DNA of 48,479 bases from JBKEBQ01 sp047973225 (GTDB taxonomy: Bacteria > Bacillota_I > Bacilli_A > Erysipelotrichales > Erysipelotrichaceae). Below are positions 30,412 through 39,956 of this stretch, piece after piece (the first letter of the stretch is position 1; each line of letters begins with the position of its first letter). The DNA is taken from the NCBI GenBank assembly GCA_047973225.1, contig JBKEBQ010000046.1, positions 1-48,479 on the forward strand, in the 5' to 3' direction. The translations under genes and the position numbers were made by a program. The notes beneath the pieces were generated by a model that was not told where the DNA came from, made no database searches, and saw nothing but the letters and a program-made list of their open reading frames with translations.

Positions 30412-32664
30412 ATGAAACATAAACATAATCATAGGGAGAACGTTTGCACATGTAATCGTCAAAAACATGAACATATTGAGCACGAATGTGCACCTCAAAA
30501 TAGTAATCAATCATCGTGCCACTGCGATGTCGGTCCTTCAGAAGCAACGCCTTCAAGCGATCACCTTGAGGACGAAAACGATCAGCGATTTCAATATAAA
30601 ATTATAGGTCTTGATTGTGCAAGTTGTGCAAATAAAATTGAAGCAGCTCTGTTGCAAGATGAAAACATTCAACAAGTCTATCTAAATTTTTCATCGGGGA
30701 AAATATCCATTTATCCAAATAAATCAGAATCAGAAATGGATGACAAAGTTTTGTTAAAAAAAATAAATTCCATTGTCAATCGTGTAGAACCAGGAGTGCA
30801 AGTTTTGCCTGAAAAAGCAGAAATCAGCAATGCAACAAATCATAGAGAGTTAATTAAAATAGGCTTATCTTTGTTGCTGTTAATGGTGGCGATCTATATT
30901 GAAAAACAAAGCAGTCTTCCACCCATGTTTTTCTTTGTAATTGCATATGTTATTGTTGGATACGATGTTTTAAAAACATCGCTTCTTAATATTTTAAAAG
31001 GCGATGTGTTTGATGAGAATTTTTTAATGTCGATTGCGACAATTGGAGCTTTTATTGTTGGAAGTTATAAAGAAGCAGTAGCTGTTATGTTATTTTATAG
31101 CTTGGGAGAATACTTTCAATCGCTAGCGGTTAATAAATCACGTAGATCCATTGCCGACCTTATGGACATCAAAAGCAATTATGCAAATGTTATCCGTGAT
31201 GGTAAAGAAAAAAGAGTAGATCCTAGTGAACTGATCATTGGAGATTTGATCAGTGTGCGTGTCGGTGAAAAAGTACCTGTCGATGGAATTATTGTGAGTG
31301 GAAGTACAGCACTTGATGTTGCGGCATTGAGTGGAGAATCGCTGCTTCGCGATGTCCATGTAAACGATGAGGTATTGGCAGGTTCCATTAATAAAAGTGG
31401 TGTTATTCAAATAGAGGTACAAGAAACCTTTGAAAATTCGACGGTTGCTAAAATTTTAGAACTGGTAGAAAATGCGGCAAGTAAAAAAGCACCTATTGAA
31501 AACTTCATTACGAAATTCGCGAAAGTATATACACCATTTGTTGTTCTTTTAGCCATCGGTATTACCTTTATCCCTCCCCTTATTTTTGGCTTTGCCGAAT
31601 TTAATCTGTGGTTATATAGGGGTTGTACATTTTTGGTTATTTCTTGTCCTTGTGCCTTAATTGTATCGGTACCCTTGGGTGTGTTTGCAGGTATAGGCAG
31701 CGCTAGTCGCATTGGTGTACTTGTAAAAGGTGGCAATTATTTAGAACTATTGGGAAGTGTGAATCATGTTGTGATGGATAAAACAGGAACGATTACCAAA
31801 GGTAATTTTAAAGTAATGGATATCTCAAATGCAAAAGTCTTAGAATATGCGGCATATGCCGAAGTGAAATCCAATCATCCAATAGCAAAGAGCATTATTT
31901 CAGCATATGAAGGTAATCTCGATCAAACAAGAATTACGGCATATGAAGAAATGGCAGGGTATGGTATAAAAGCAATTTTGGATCAAAAGGAATTGCTTGC
32001 AGGGAACTTTGCGTTTATGGAGAAAGAAAATATCACATCAACAAAAATAGAAGCTTTAGGAAGTGTTGTTTATGTTGCGTACGATCATCAATACATCGGA
32101 TATATCGTTGTTGGTGATGAGTTAAAACCCACGAGTAAACAAGCCATTAAAAAATTACGCGAACAGGGTGTTGAAAAATCGGTTATGCTAAGTGGTGATC
32201 GACAAGTTGTTGCAGATGAGATAGCGAAGCTTGTCGGTATTGATGAGGTATATGCAGAGCTTTTACCTCAAGATAAAGTGGAAATTTTAGAGTCTTATTT
32301 ACAAAGTGAAGATCATGTTGTCGCATTTATTGGCGATGGAATTAATGATGCACCAGCACTGGTGCGCGCAGATATTGGAATTTCGATGGGTGGAGTTGGA
32401 AGTGATGTCGCGATCGAGGCGAGCGATATTGTACTAATGAGTGATGATTTAGCACTACTCCCTAAAGCGCTGAAAATTAGTCGTTATACCATACAAATAG
32501 TTACGCAAAATATTGTTTTCTCCTTAGCGGTAAAAGGCATTGTTTTATTTCTTAGTGCATTCGGAATTGCAAATATGTGGATGGGCGTGTTTGCGGATGT
32601 TGGTGTAACACTGTTGGCAATCTTGAATTCGATGCGCATTTTTAAAATTGACAATAAACTTTGA
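30412..32664 (+). CDS. Heavy-metal P1B-type ATPase (Zn/Cd/Pb efflux)
   Basis: A 750-residue ZntA/CadA-type exporter. The N-terminus is a histidine- and cysteine-rich metal-binding tail (MKHKHNHRENVCTCNRQKHE), followed by a heavy-metal-associated domain with GLDCASCANKIE near residue 65. The membrane part contains the CPC metal-site motif ISCPCALIVSVPLG. The catalytic segments are the actuator LSGESLL, the phosphorylation site MDKTGTITKGN, and the hinge GDGINDAPALV. The start has AAGGAG. It shares a promoter with the SmtB-type repressor. Substrate is inferred as Zn/Cd/Pb from the CPC motif, the His-rich tail and the regulator; copper is less likely. Confidence 0.93.
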   Translation: MKHKHNHRENVCTCNRQKHEHIEHECAPQNSNQSSCHCDVGPSEATPSSDHLEDENDQRFQYKIIGLDCASCANKIEAALLQDENIQQVYLNFSSGKISIYPNKSESEMDDKVLLKKINSIVNRVEPGVQVLPEKAEISNATNHRELIKIGLSLLLLMVAIYIEKQSSLPPMFFFVIAYVIVGYDVLKTSLLNILKGDVFDENFLMSIATIGAFIVGSYKEAVAVMLFYSLGEYFQSLAVNKSRRSIADLMDIKSNYANVIRDGKEKRVDPSELIIGDLISVRVGEKVPVDGIIVSGSTALDVAALSGESLLRDVHVNDEVLAGSINKSGVIQIEVQETFENSTVAKILELVENAASKKAPIENFITKFAKVYTPFVVLLAIGITFIPPLIFGFAEFNLWLYRGCTFLVISCPCALIVSVPLGVFAGIGSASRIGVLVKGGNYLELLGSVNHVVMDKTGTITKGNFKVMDISNAKVLEYAAYAEVKSNHPIAKSIISAYEGNLDQTRITAYEEMAGYGIKAILDQKELLAGNFAFMEKENITSTKIEALGSVVYVAYDHQYIGYIVVGDELKPTSKQAIKKLREQGVEKSVMLSGDRQVVADEIAKLVGIDEVYAELLPQDKVEILESYLQSEDHVVAFIGDGINDAPALVRADIGISMGGVGSDVAIEASDIVLMSDDLALLPKALKISRYTIQIVTQNIVFSLAVKGIVLFLSAFGIANMWMGVFADVGVTLLAILNSMRIFKIDNKL

Positions 32665-32755
32665 ATTTATAGCGATTGGTGTTAGTTTAAAAAGTGTATT
32701 ATGATTTAAAAAAGGGTGTGCAAAGCATTTTATAGGGCTTCAAATCAAAAAAAGA

Positions 32756-32785
32756 CATGTATAAATACTTTATAAATAATACATG
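32756..32785. repeat. Inverted repeat upstream of the alcohol dehydrogenase gene
   Basis: CATGTAT (32756-32762) and ATACATG (32779-32785) flank a 16-base AT-rich spacer. A candidate operator in the 182-base gap before the dehydrogenase gene; I recognise no Rex box there. Confidence 0.35.
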
Positions 32786-32846
32786 AATATCACTTGTATC
32801 TTATTTGAATTCATAGTAAAGTTAAGGGGATATAGGAGGACAGTAC

Positions 32847-34004
32847 ATGTCAAATAGATTTATTTTAAATGAAACCAGTTATCATGGAGCTGGTGCAGTC
32901 AAGGAAATTGTAAGTGAAGTGAAAACACGCGGATTTAACAAGGCAATGATTGTTACAGATGCAGATTTAGTGAAATTCAATGTTGTAAAAAAGGTTACAG
33001 ATTTATTGGATGATGCAAATTTAGCATATGAGATTTATGATAAAGTTGAAGCAAACCCAACGGTACGCATGGTACAAGAAGGTGTTGAAAAATTCAAAGC
33101 GTGTGGTGCTGATTACTTAATCGCCGTTGGTGGCGGATCTCCACAAGATACAGCAAAAGGAATTGGGATTATTGTTAATAATCCAGAATATACAGATGTT
33201 GTCAGTTTGGAAGGTTTAGCACCAACAAAACACAAAAGCGTTCCGATTATTGCTGTTGCGACAACAGCAGGAACAGCAGCGGAAGTTACAATCAACTATG
33301 TCATTACAGATACTGAAAAGAAACGTAAGTTTGTCTGTGCAGACCCACATGATATTCCAGTGGTAGCAATTGTTGATCCAGATATGATGAGCAGCATGCC
33401 AAAAGGTTTGAGTGCAGCAACGGGTATGGATGCACTTACGCATGCTATTGAAGGATATACAACATTAGGCGCATGGGAATTGGCGGATACCTTAAATTTA
33501 AAAGCAATTGAACTTATTTCTAGAAGTTTAAGAACAGCAGTTGAAAATGATCCTAAGGGGCGTGAAGATATGGCACTAGGACAATACGTTACAGGAATGG
33601 CATTCTCAAACGTTGGTTTGGGAGTTGTACATGGAATGGCACATCCACTAGGAGCATTTTATGGAACAGCACATGGTATAGCAAATGCTGTGTTATTACC
33701 ATATGTTATGGAATATAATAAAGAATATACAGGTGAAAAGTTCAAAGAAATTGCGAGAATGATGAATGTTGATAATGTTGATGATATGTCTCAAGAAGAA
33801 TACCGTAATGCAGCAATCGAAGCGGTTAAGAAACTTTCAAAAGATGTAGGTATTCCGCAAACATTAAAAGAGATTGATGTTGTAGAAGCAGATTTAGAAG
33901 CTTTGACAACAGCAGCTATGGCAGATGCTTGTACCGGAGGAAATCCAAGACCCTGCACGTATGAGGAAGTTCTCGCGGTTTATAAAAAAGCGTACAACGG
34001 TTAA
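32847..34004 (+). CDS. Iron-dependent alcohol dehydrogenase, FucO-like (lactaldehyde reductase type)
   Basis: A 385-residue group III alcohol dehydrogenase. The NAD-binding segment is IAVGGGSPQDTAKGIG near residue 92. Metal ligands are the Asp in AIVDPDMMSSMP, the His in GMDALTHAIEGY, and the two in GVVHGMAHPLGAFYGTAHG near 260-280. The C-terminus DACTGGNPRPCTYEEVL matches the FucO/1,2-propanediol oxidoreductase subgroup. It probably reduces short aldehydes with NADH in fermentation, but the substrate cannot be fixed from sequence. It is monocistronic, with a very strong TAGGAGG and its own terminator, suggesting high expression. Confidence 0.88.
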   Translation: MSNRFILNETSYHGAGAVKEIVSEVKTRGFNKAMIVTDADLVKFNVVKKVTDLLDDANLAYEIYDKVEANPTVRMVQEGVEKFKACGADYLIAVGGGSPQDTAKGIGIIVNNPEYTDVVSLEGLAPTKHKSVPIIAVATTAGTAAEVTINYVITDTEKKRKFVCADPHDIPVVAIVDPDMMSSMPKGLSAATGMDALTHAIEGYTTLGAWELADTLNLKAIELISRSLRTAVENDPKGREDMALGQYVTGMAFSNVGLGVVHGMAHPLGAFYGTAHGIANAVLLPYVMEYNKEYTGEKFKEIARMMNVDNVDDMSQEEYRNAAIEAVKKLSKDVGIPQTLKEIDVVEADLEALTTAAMADACTGGNPRPCTYEEVLAVYKKAYNG

Positions 34005-34023
34005 TAAAGACAAAGATGAGAGT

Positions 34024-34056
34024 AAAAAAACGAAATTATGTCATTTCGTTTTTTTT
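34024..34056 (+). terminator. Terminator of the alcohol dehydrogenase gene
   Basis: AAAAAACGAAAT pairs with ATTTCGTTTTTT, followed by further T residues. Confidence 0.85.
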
Positions 34057-34120
34057 AATTATTATACTTATGAATTTCAAAACAAGAAAACCTACATTAG
34101 AGATCTACTGTATACGAAAA

Positions 34121-34157
34121 AAAGAAGTTATTGAAAAATGTTGCGCATAACTTCTTT
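34121..34157 (-). terminator. Terminator of the LCP genes (minus strand)
   Basis: AAAGAAGTTAT (34121-34131) and ATAACTTCTTT (34147-34157) form an eleven-pair stem. On the minus strand it is followed by TTTT, just downstream of the LCP stop codon. Confidence 0.75.
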
Positions 34158-34169
34158 TGTGATATGTTA

Positions 34170-36008
34170 TTATAAATAAAGCTCTATATCTTTTTTGGAA
34201 TAGAAAAACATTTCGTGTTGATTGGGTATAACGTTTGGCTTCTTTTGCTTTTCAGCATCTGGATCAACTGGCTTTTCAGCATCTGGATCAACTGGCTTTT
34301 CAGCATCTGGATCAACTGGCTTTTCAGCATCTGGATCAATTGGCTTTTCTGCATCTGGATCAACTGGCTTTTCTGTCTCTCTGACAGGTTCTTTTTCTAC
34401 TTCTACTACTTCTTCTTTTTCGGTTGTATTTACACCAGCATAGCTGGAAAAGTCATCACCAACAAAAAGAACGCCCTCTCCACGAGTATACGCAGGTAAA
34501 TCACCACCTAAATTTGATAAATTAAAACTAAATTCACTAAATTTCACAGGATTTATAATCATTTGATAATGCTCATATAACTCCTCAATGTCAGTATAGG
34601 ATAGCATATAACAGCTGAGTGGCATGGATCCCATACTTGCCGTTGTCATCATTCCTGTAGCTCCATTTCCTAAAGCAAAATTAGTAAAAGTCCAAGGTTT
34701 TAAGTTATCCAATTGACTATTTAAGAAACCATTGATTTGTGAAGAAGTCATACTGGTTTTTACATGTTTTGGAATAATATTCAATAGCTCAGGAGCACTC
34801 TTTGCACCTTCTACAGTCAATAGTTTTTCGACCATAGCTTGAATAATTGATAATTGTGTTTTTCCACGTTCAATATCACCATAAAGTTTACGATGTCTTG
34901 CAAGAGCTAATGCATGCTCTCCATCAAGATGTTGTTGTCCCTCTACTAATTCCACCGTGCCGGCTTCGCGATTGGAGTTTTGTTCTGTATATGTAATGGG
35001 GACATATACATCAATACCACCAATAGCATCCACGATTTCTTCTACTGAGGTGAAGTTTACCTGTAGGTAATAATCAAGTTTAAAATCAATAACGTTCTCA
35101 ATAGAGTCCATAATATTGTTCATTCCATCATTTCCTAGATGGGTTAATTTATCATTTTCATATCCCAATGCGATGTTGGGCACAAAGGAATCTCTAGGCA
35201 ATGAAATCATTTCTAAATGTCTTGTAATGGGATTTACAATAAGAATAATGTTGACATCACTACGCAAACTATCTAAACTCCCATCTGTAGTATCAACACC
35301 ACTTAAGTAAATGGTAAAGGGTTCTTTGCTTAAATCTTTTTTACTGGAAGCTTTGGTTGCACTGTTATCACCTTTTTCAATGAGCATATCAAAGGAAGTA
35401 AGGGTTTTTAGTTTTGCTGAAAAACCTTCTTCTTCCTGCTCAAAGAGGTTAATGTAATGCTCACGAATAATCAAAGCATCAATTTCGCCTTTTTCAAGCG
35501 ATTCCATAAGCGTGTAATAGTCATCAGCTACAACATAACTAACATTACTAACAATTTTGTCTAATTTCGCTTTTGCGAATGCTGTTGATTTTACTTCACT
35601 TTTAGTTTGAACACCTACCACTTTATCTTCTAATTGCGCAATATCTTGAAGATCTTTGTTGCTGGATGAGCTAACAACAAACACTTTTTCGTATTTTTCT
35701 TCATCATCTTCGCTAACTATACGATCAACAAGATCCGCGATTTTAAACGAATAAAAAGAACCAATCCCTAAAGTGAAAACGAGCAATACACATGCGATGC
35801 GTGCAAGTACATTTTTATAACCATACATTTGTTTTAGCAACAATAATATGGAGATTAAGGAAAGTAAAACGAAAATTGCGCAAATACCAAGTCGCCAACG
35901 CAGTGGTGTTGCAACAATATTCATAAGGAAATATAAAAAGACTACTAAAAAGATACTCAATACTACGATTAATATATAATTAATTTTGTTATCGATATTT
36001 TTTTTCAT
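34170..36008 (-). CDS. LytR-CpsA-Psr (LCP) family protein with C-terminal tandem repeats
   Basis: A 612-residue membrane-anchored LCP protein. LCP enzymes attach teichoic acids or polysaccharides to peptidoglycan. Residues about 10-85 hold three membrane helices. About 105-215 form an accessory domain with features of a periplasmic-binding fold (LEDKVVGVQTKSEV, then LMESLEKGEIDALIIREH). About 240-470 form the LCP domain with MISLPRDSFVPN, DKLTHLGNDGMNN and ALALARHRKLYGDIERGKTQ, including the conserved Arg and Asp residues. Three helices plus an accessory domain is the layout of streptococcal Cps2A. The tail is five copies of an eight-residue KPVDPDAE unit, probably an extended wall-spanning linker. 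A paralogue lies directly upstream. Confidence 0.88.
   Translation of the reverse strand: MKKNIDNKINYILIVVLSIFLVVFLYFLMNIVATPLRWRLGICAIFVLLSLISILLLLKQMYGYKNVLARIACVLLVFTLGIGSFYSFKIADLVDRIVSEDDEEKYEKVFVVSSSSNKDLQDIAQLEDKVVGVQTKSEVKSTAFAKAKLDKIVSNVSYVVADDYYTLMESLEKGEIDALIIREHYINLFEQEEEGFSAKLKTLTSFDMLIEKGDNSATKASSKKDLSKEPFTIYLSGVDTTDGSLDSLRSDVNIILIVNPITRHLEMISLPRDSFVPNIALGYENDKLTHLGNDGMNNIMDSIENVIDFKLDYYLQVNFTSVEEIVDAIGGIDVYVPITYTEQNSNREAGTVELVEGQQHLDGEHALALARHRKLYGDIERGKTQLSIIQAMVEKLLTVEGAKSAPELLNIIPKHVKTSMTSSQINGFLNSQLDNLKPWTFTNFALGNGATGMMTTASMGSMPLSCYMLSYTDIEELYEHYQMIINPVKFSEFSFNLSNLGGDLPAYTRGEGVLFVGDDFSSYAGVNTTEKEEVVEVEKEPVRETEKPVDPDAEKPIDPDAEKPVDPDAEKPVDPDAEKPVDPDAEKQKKPNVIPNQHEMFFYSKKDIELYL
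34247..34366 (-). repeat. 24-bp tandem repeat, five copies, in the LCP tail
   Basis: Five head-to-tail copies start at 34247, 34271, 34295, 34319 and 34343, with a decayed sixth beginning at 34367. Each encodes eight residues of the type KPVDPDAE. The first three copies are identical; the fourth carries a Val-to-Ile change and the fifth a silent change. Identity at DNA level suggests recent expansion, so copy number may vary between strains. Confidence 0.92.
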
Positions 36009-36116
36009 AACACACTCAATTAACTGTAACTTTTTTATTATACTTGTATCAGCTCCTTATGTAAATAAAACTAAAAAAATCACATTTTTTTACATAGACG
36101 CATAGAAATGGTGCAT

Positions 36117-37679
36117 CTAGGGGATTAAAAATTCGTTTGACAAATTTTCATCAATATCATCGTTATATAAATCGCTAAGACGAAATTGTAGCTTTTTTAA
36201 CGGTTGCATATTTGTTTGATACGTATTGATCATATGCGCTTGATGTAATGTTTTTAAAGAACAATAAAGAACACTTGCATAACCAGATGACGCAGTATAT
36301 TCATAACCGCTAGGATCACCAGTAATCGCAAAAGATTGTATATCCCATGCTTGTAAATCGTCTATCTGTGATTTGATAAAGTTTTTAACCTGTATTTGTG
36401 AAAAATTTGTGATAACATATTTTGGAAGTATATCCAAAATGGCTTCCGCCTTCTGAATACCCTCAAGAGATGCCATTTTTTTAACAATTGCCTTAATGAC
36501 ATCAGTTTGTGCTTGGTTTCTACCCAAATCTTGATCCGTATAGGAATGCCGATGACGCGCATAGGCTAATGCCTGTTTTCCATTTAAAGTCTGTTTGCCA
36601 ACATTCAAACAGATTTCATTGGCACCAAAATTACGATTTTCATCTTGTTCGCAAAAGGTTGACGCGACATCAGCCTCAATACCCTCAAGAATATCGATAA
36701 TTTCAATGAAGGAAGTAAAAGACACCTTTATATAGAAATCAATCTTTATATCCAAAGCATAAGATAAAGAATCAACACTGTTTTTTATTCCTGTTTGCCC
36801 AGTATGGGTCAATTTATCATATGCATAATCATAGTCAACATTGGGGATAAACCCATCACGAGGAATGGATACGATGGATATCTTGTGATTAGTGGGATTC
36901 ACAGTTAAAAGCATATTGGCGTCAGAGTTAGACTTATTGGTTGGCACACCAAGTTCATCATTTGCGCTAATAAGTATGCTAAATACGGTATTGGTAATAT
37001 CAATGGTGTTTTGATCACTATTTTTGATATCTTTTTTTTGCGTAAAAGCATATAGTTCATAAGATTCAGAAAATAAAGAATTATATGTTTTGGGGATGTT
37101 TGCATATTCTTCTTGGCTTAAAACTAGAGCATCGATATTATAGTTTTGATAATCGTTTAGCAACGTATCGTAATCAACATATTGATAGGTATGAACAGTA
37201 TCAACCTTTTTATCCAATGTATCATCAATAAATGTTGCATCGACACTCAATTTATTTAAGTAACCGATACGCAATACTTCCACACCTTCTAAATCCTTTT
37301 TTACATCAGGATGAGAAGTACGTGCATAAACACCATAAGTTATGGTTTCAGTGGATGCTGTTTCAGCTGGGTTAAATATATTTTGTATTCCTTGATCAAG
37401 TGCTTTCAGTTTTCCATATCCAAATAGCAAGCTAGCACTTATGAGTAAGACTATACTACGTCGAAAAAAATGAACAATGTTTTTTTTATTTAAAAATAAC
37501 GAAATGTTGATGCCGATGATGATGACCATGACAACAATGAACAAGAGGGTGTATGTATTGGATAATGGTAGGCTTAAGAAAGCAATTGCGCCACTTAGTA
37601 TGATTAATATTAAAACAAATAGCAAGTCCATGATTCTAAACCATTTGATTTTGTTTTTGCGTTTATGTTTGTGTTTCAT
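36117..37679 (-). CDS. LytR-CpsA-Psr (LCP) family protein
   Basis: A 520-residue paralogue of the downstream LCP protein with the same order: a basic N-terminus (MKHKHKRKNKIKW), three membrane helices (about 15-90), an accessory domain (about 110-230, LEGVEVLRIGYLNKLSVDAT, then YNIDALVLSQEEYAN), and an LCP domain (SIVSIPRDGFIPNVDYDY, DKLTHTGQTGIKNS, ALAYARHRHSYTDQDLGRNQ). The conserved arginines for pyrophosphate-lipid binding are present. It lacks the tandem-repeat tail. The start has AAGAGG. Tandem paralogues suggest division of labour in attaching wall polymers. The pair lies between an alcohol dehydrogenase and pcrA, without capsule genes nearby. Confidence 0.88.
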   Translation of the reverse strand: MKHKHKRKNKIKWFRIMDLLFVLILIILSGAIAFLSLPLSNTYTLLFIVVMVIIIGINISLFLNKKNIVHFFRRSIVLLISASLLFGYGKLKALDQGIQNIFNPAETASTETITYGVYARTSHPDVKKDLEGVEVLRIGYLNKLSVDATFIDDTLDKKVDTVHTYQYVDYDTLLNDYQNYNIDALVLSQEEYANIPKTYNSLFSESYELYAFTQKKDIKNSDQNTIDITNTVFSILISANDELGVPTNKSNSDANMLLTVNPTNHKISIVSIPRDGFIPNVDYDYAYDKLTHTGQTGIKNSVDSLSYALDIKIDFYIKVSFTSFIEIIDILEGIEADVASTFCEQDENRNFGANEICLNVGKQTLNGKQALAYARHRHSYTDQDLGRNQAQTDVIKAIVKKMASLEGIQKAEAILDILPKYVITNFSQIQVKNFIKSQIDDLQAWDIQSFAITGDPSGYEYTASSGYASVLYCSLKTLHQAHMINTYQTNMQPLKKLQFRLSDLYNDDIDENLSNEFLIP

Positions 37680-37776
37680 AAAATACCTCTTAAAAAGTAT
37701 ACAACACTTTTTTCAAAAAATCTGTATTTCGAAAAAAAAGATTGTAAAAATATAGTATAATAGAAATATTGAGGTG

Positions 37777-39948
37777 ATGGATTTGGATTTACTTAAAGGA
37801 TTAAATAAACAACAACGCTTAGCGGTAGAAGCATGTGATGCACATGTACGAATTGTTGCAGGTGCAGGAAGTGGAAAGACGAGAGTGATAACCACACGTA
37901 TTGCCTATTTGATGGAAACCTTGCAGGTAGAGCCCTATCGGATTTTAGCGATTACGTTTACCAATAAAGCTGCAAATGAGATGAAATACCGTGTTTCTTC
38001 GATTTTGGGCGTTGCACAATCAGGCGTCACTATTTCAACGATTCATGCTTTGTGTGTGCGGATTCTAAGAGAGGATATTCACTTTTTTAAGTATCCACGT
38101 AGTTTTGTGATTTTGGATAGTGACGATCAAAAATCGATTTTAAGAGATATTTATCGTCAATTGAAGATTGATGTAAAAACACTCTCTTTTGCGCAAGCAC
38201 TTTCTTATATTTCATCTAATAAGACAGCCTTTATAGATCCAGAAACAGCTTTTTCACATGCGACTTATGATTTTGAAAAACTAAAGGTTTCTGTTTATGA
38301 ACAATATGTTATAAAATTAAAAGGCATGCAAGCTCTTGATTTTGATGATTTGTTGTTGTTTGTATATGTACTGTTTCGTGACTACGTGGACATCCGTGAG
38401 AAATGGGCTTCACGTTATGATTATTTGCATGTTGATGAGTTTCAAGATGTTGACGAAATTCAATATGGAATTGTCCGTTATTTGGTAAAAAAAGATGCTT
38501 ATTTATGTGTTGTAGGAGATCCAGATCAAACTATTTATACATGGCGTGGGGCGAAAGTGGATATCATTATGAACTTTGAAAAGGATTTCCCCAATAGTAA
38601 AACGATTATCTTGAATGAAAATTATCGTTCCACTAAAAATATCTTGGCAGGGGCGAATACACTAATTAAAAACAATGAATTTCGTGTCGATAAAGATTTA
38701 TTCACCAATAATAAAGATAACTCTAAAATACATTACTATGCTAGTGTAGAGGAAGTTTATGAAGCACAGTGGATTGCAAGAAAAATTGTAAACATTCATA
38801 ATACGGGAGTTGCATACCCAGATATGGCAATATTATATCGATCAAATTATCTTTCACGCAACTTGGAAAAAGTATTGCTTGATGCGTCGATTCCCTATCG
38901 TATTTATGGCGGCATTAAGTTTTTCGAACGTGCAGAGATTAAAGACGCTTTGTCTTATTTGCGATTGTTGGTTGATAACAATGAGGGAATGAGTGAATTG
39001 GCGATTAAAAGAATCTTAAATGTTCCACGTCGAGGCATCGGTCCAAAAGCGCTGGAGGCACTTGCTACCTTGGCTGATGTTCACCAAAAAGACTATTTTA
39101 AAACACTGCAACAATTCCCGATAACAAAGGGAAAAGCACAAACTAAGGTAGATGAATTTGTTGGATTGATTCAAAAATGGCGTGTGGAAAAAGAACAATT
39201 CTCAATATCTATTGTTTTACGAAAGTTATTAGAGGAAAGTCAATATTTATGGGCACTTGAACAAGCCAATGAAGAGGAACGTTTGGAAAACTTACAAGAG
39301 CTGATCCATGATATTGAAAACTATGAAGAACATTCTTTAGAAGCGAGTTTGGATGATTATTTACAGATGATATCCTTGTATACCGATCATGAATCAGAGG
39401 ACAAACAAGATTGTATTCAGCTGATGAGTGTACATGCGGCGAAAGGCTTGGAATTTCATAGCGTGTTTGTATATAGTCTGTGTGAAGGGATTTTCCCTAA
39501 TGAACGAAGTATCCAAGAGGGTGGAAAGCAGGCTCTTGAAGAAGAGCGTCGACTTGCCTATGTTGCCTTTACAAGAGCAAAAAAACGATTGTATTTATCA
39601 AGTTCTGGTGGCTATTCATATGTGACACAAAAGCTAAAAAGCACCTCTCGTTTTGTGAATGAGTTGGGCGAAGATGTTATTGAAAAAGAAGGTGAAATTT
39701 TCAATCCATATGCCTCGAAAATGAAAAGTGTACCGATTACATCTGACTCGCATAATACAGTGGCTGCCTCAATAATGCCAAAAAGTAAAACTAAAGGACG
39801 CATTCGAAAGGGTGACTTGATCCAACATCCAGCGTTTGGTGATGGCGTTGTGTTGGTGGTTCATGATGGGGTAGCAAAAATTGCATTTGATAAGAAATTT
39901 GGGGTTAAGCGCTTGGCGGCAAATCACCATTCGATTACGAAGAAATAG
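37777..39948 (+). CDS. pcrA: ATP-dependent DNA helicase PcrA/UvrD
   Basis: An about 723-residue superfamily 1A helicase that unwinds 3'-5' in repair and plasmid replication. Motifs are Ia/Walker A VAGAGSGKTRVIT near residue 28, LAITFTNKAANEM, Walker B YLHVDEFQDVDEIQ near 220, GDPDQTIYTWRGA, LNENYRST, QLMSVHAAKGLEF and EEERRLAYVAFTRAKKRLYL. The start is ambiguous. ATG 37777 is only two bases from GAGG, whereas TTG 37783, two codons later, has ideal spacing from GAGGTG and may be the true start. A TATAAT -10 lies at 37756. It heads the conserved pcrA-ligA-camS-gatCAB block. Confidence 0.95.
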   Translation: MDLDLLKGLNKQQRLAVEACDAHVRIVAGAGSGKTRVITTRIAYLMETLQVEPYRILAITFTNKAANEMKYRVSSILGVAQSGVTISTIHALCVRILREDIHFFKYPRSFVILDSDDQKSILRDIYRQLKIDVKTLSFAQALSYISSNKTAFIDPETAFSHATYDFEKLKVSVYEQYVIKLKGMQALDFDDLLLFVYVLFRDYVDIREKWASRYDYLHVDEFQDVDEIQYGIVRYLVKKDAYLCVVGDPDQTIYTWRGAKVDIIMNFEKDFPNSKTIILNENYRSTKNILAGANTLIKNNEFRVDKDLFTNNKDNSKIHYYASVEEVYEAQWIARKIVNIHNTGVAYPDMAILYRSNYLSRNLEKVLLDASIPYRIYGGIKFFERAEIKDALSYLRLLVDNNEGMSELAIKRILNVPRRGIGPKALEALATLADVHQKDYFKTLQQFPITKGKAQTKVDEFVGLIQKWRVEKEQFSISIVLRKLLEESQYLWALEQANEEERLENLQELIHDIENYEEHSLEASLDDYLQMISLYTDHESEDKQDCIQLMSVHAAKGLEFHSVFVYSLCEGIFPNERSIQEGGKQALEEERRLAYVAFTRAKKRLYLSSSGGYSYVTQKLKSTSRFVNELGEDVIEKEGEIFNPYASKMKSVPITSDSHNTVAASIMPKSKTKGRIRKGDLIQHPAFGDGVVLVVHDGVAKIAFDKKFGVKRLAANHHSITKK

Positions 39949-39956
39949 AGGTTATG

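Noticed and set aside
34215..34499. Plus-strand ORFs of repeated FSIWINWL- or SASGSTGF-type sequence
   Set aside because: These are antisense readings of the 24-bp tandem repeat in the LCP gene, whose minus-strand frame is the real one.
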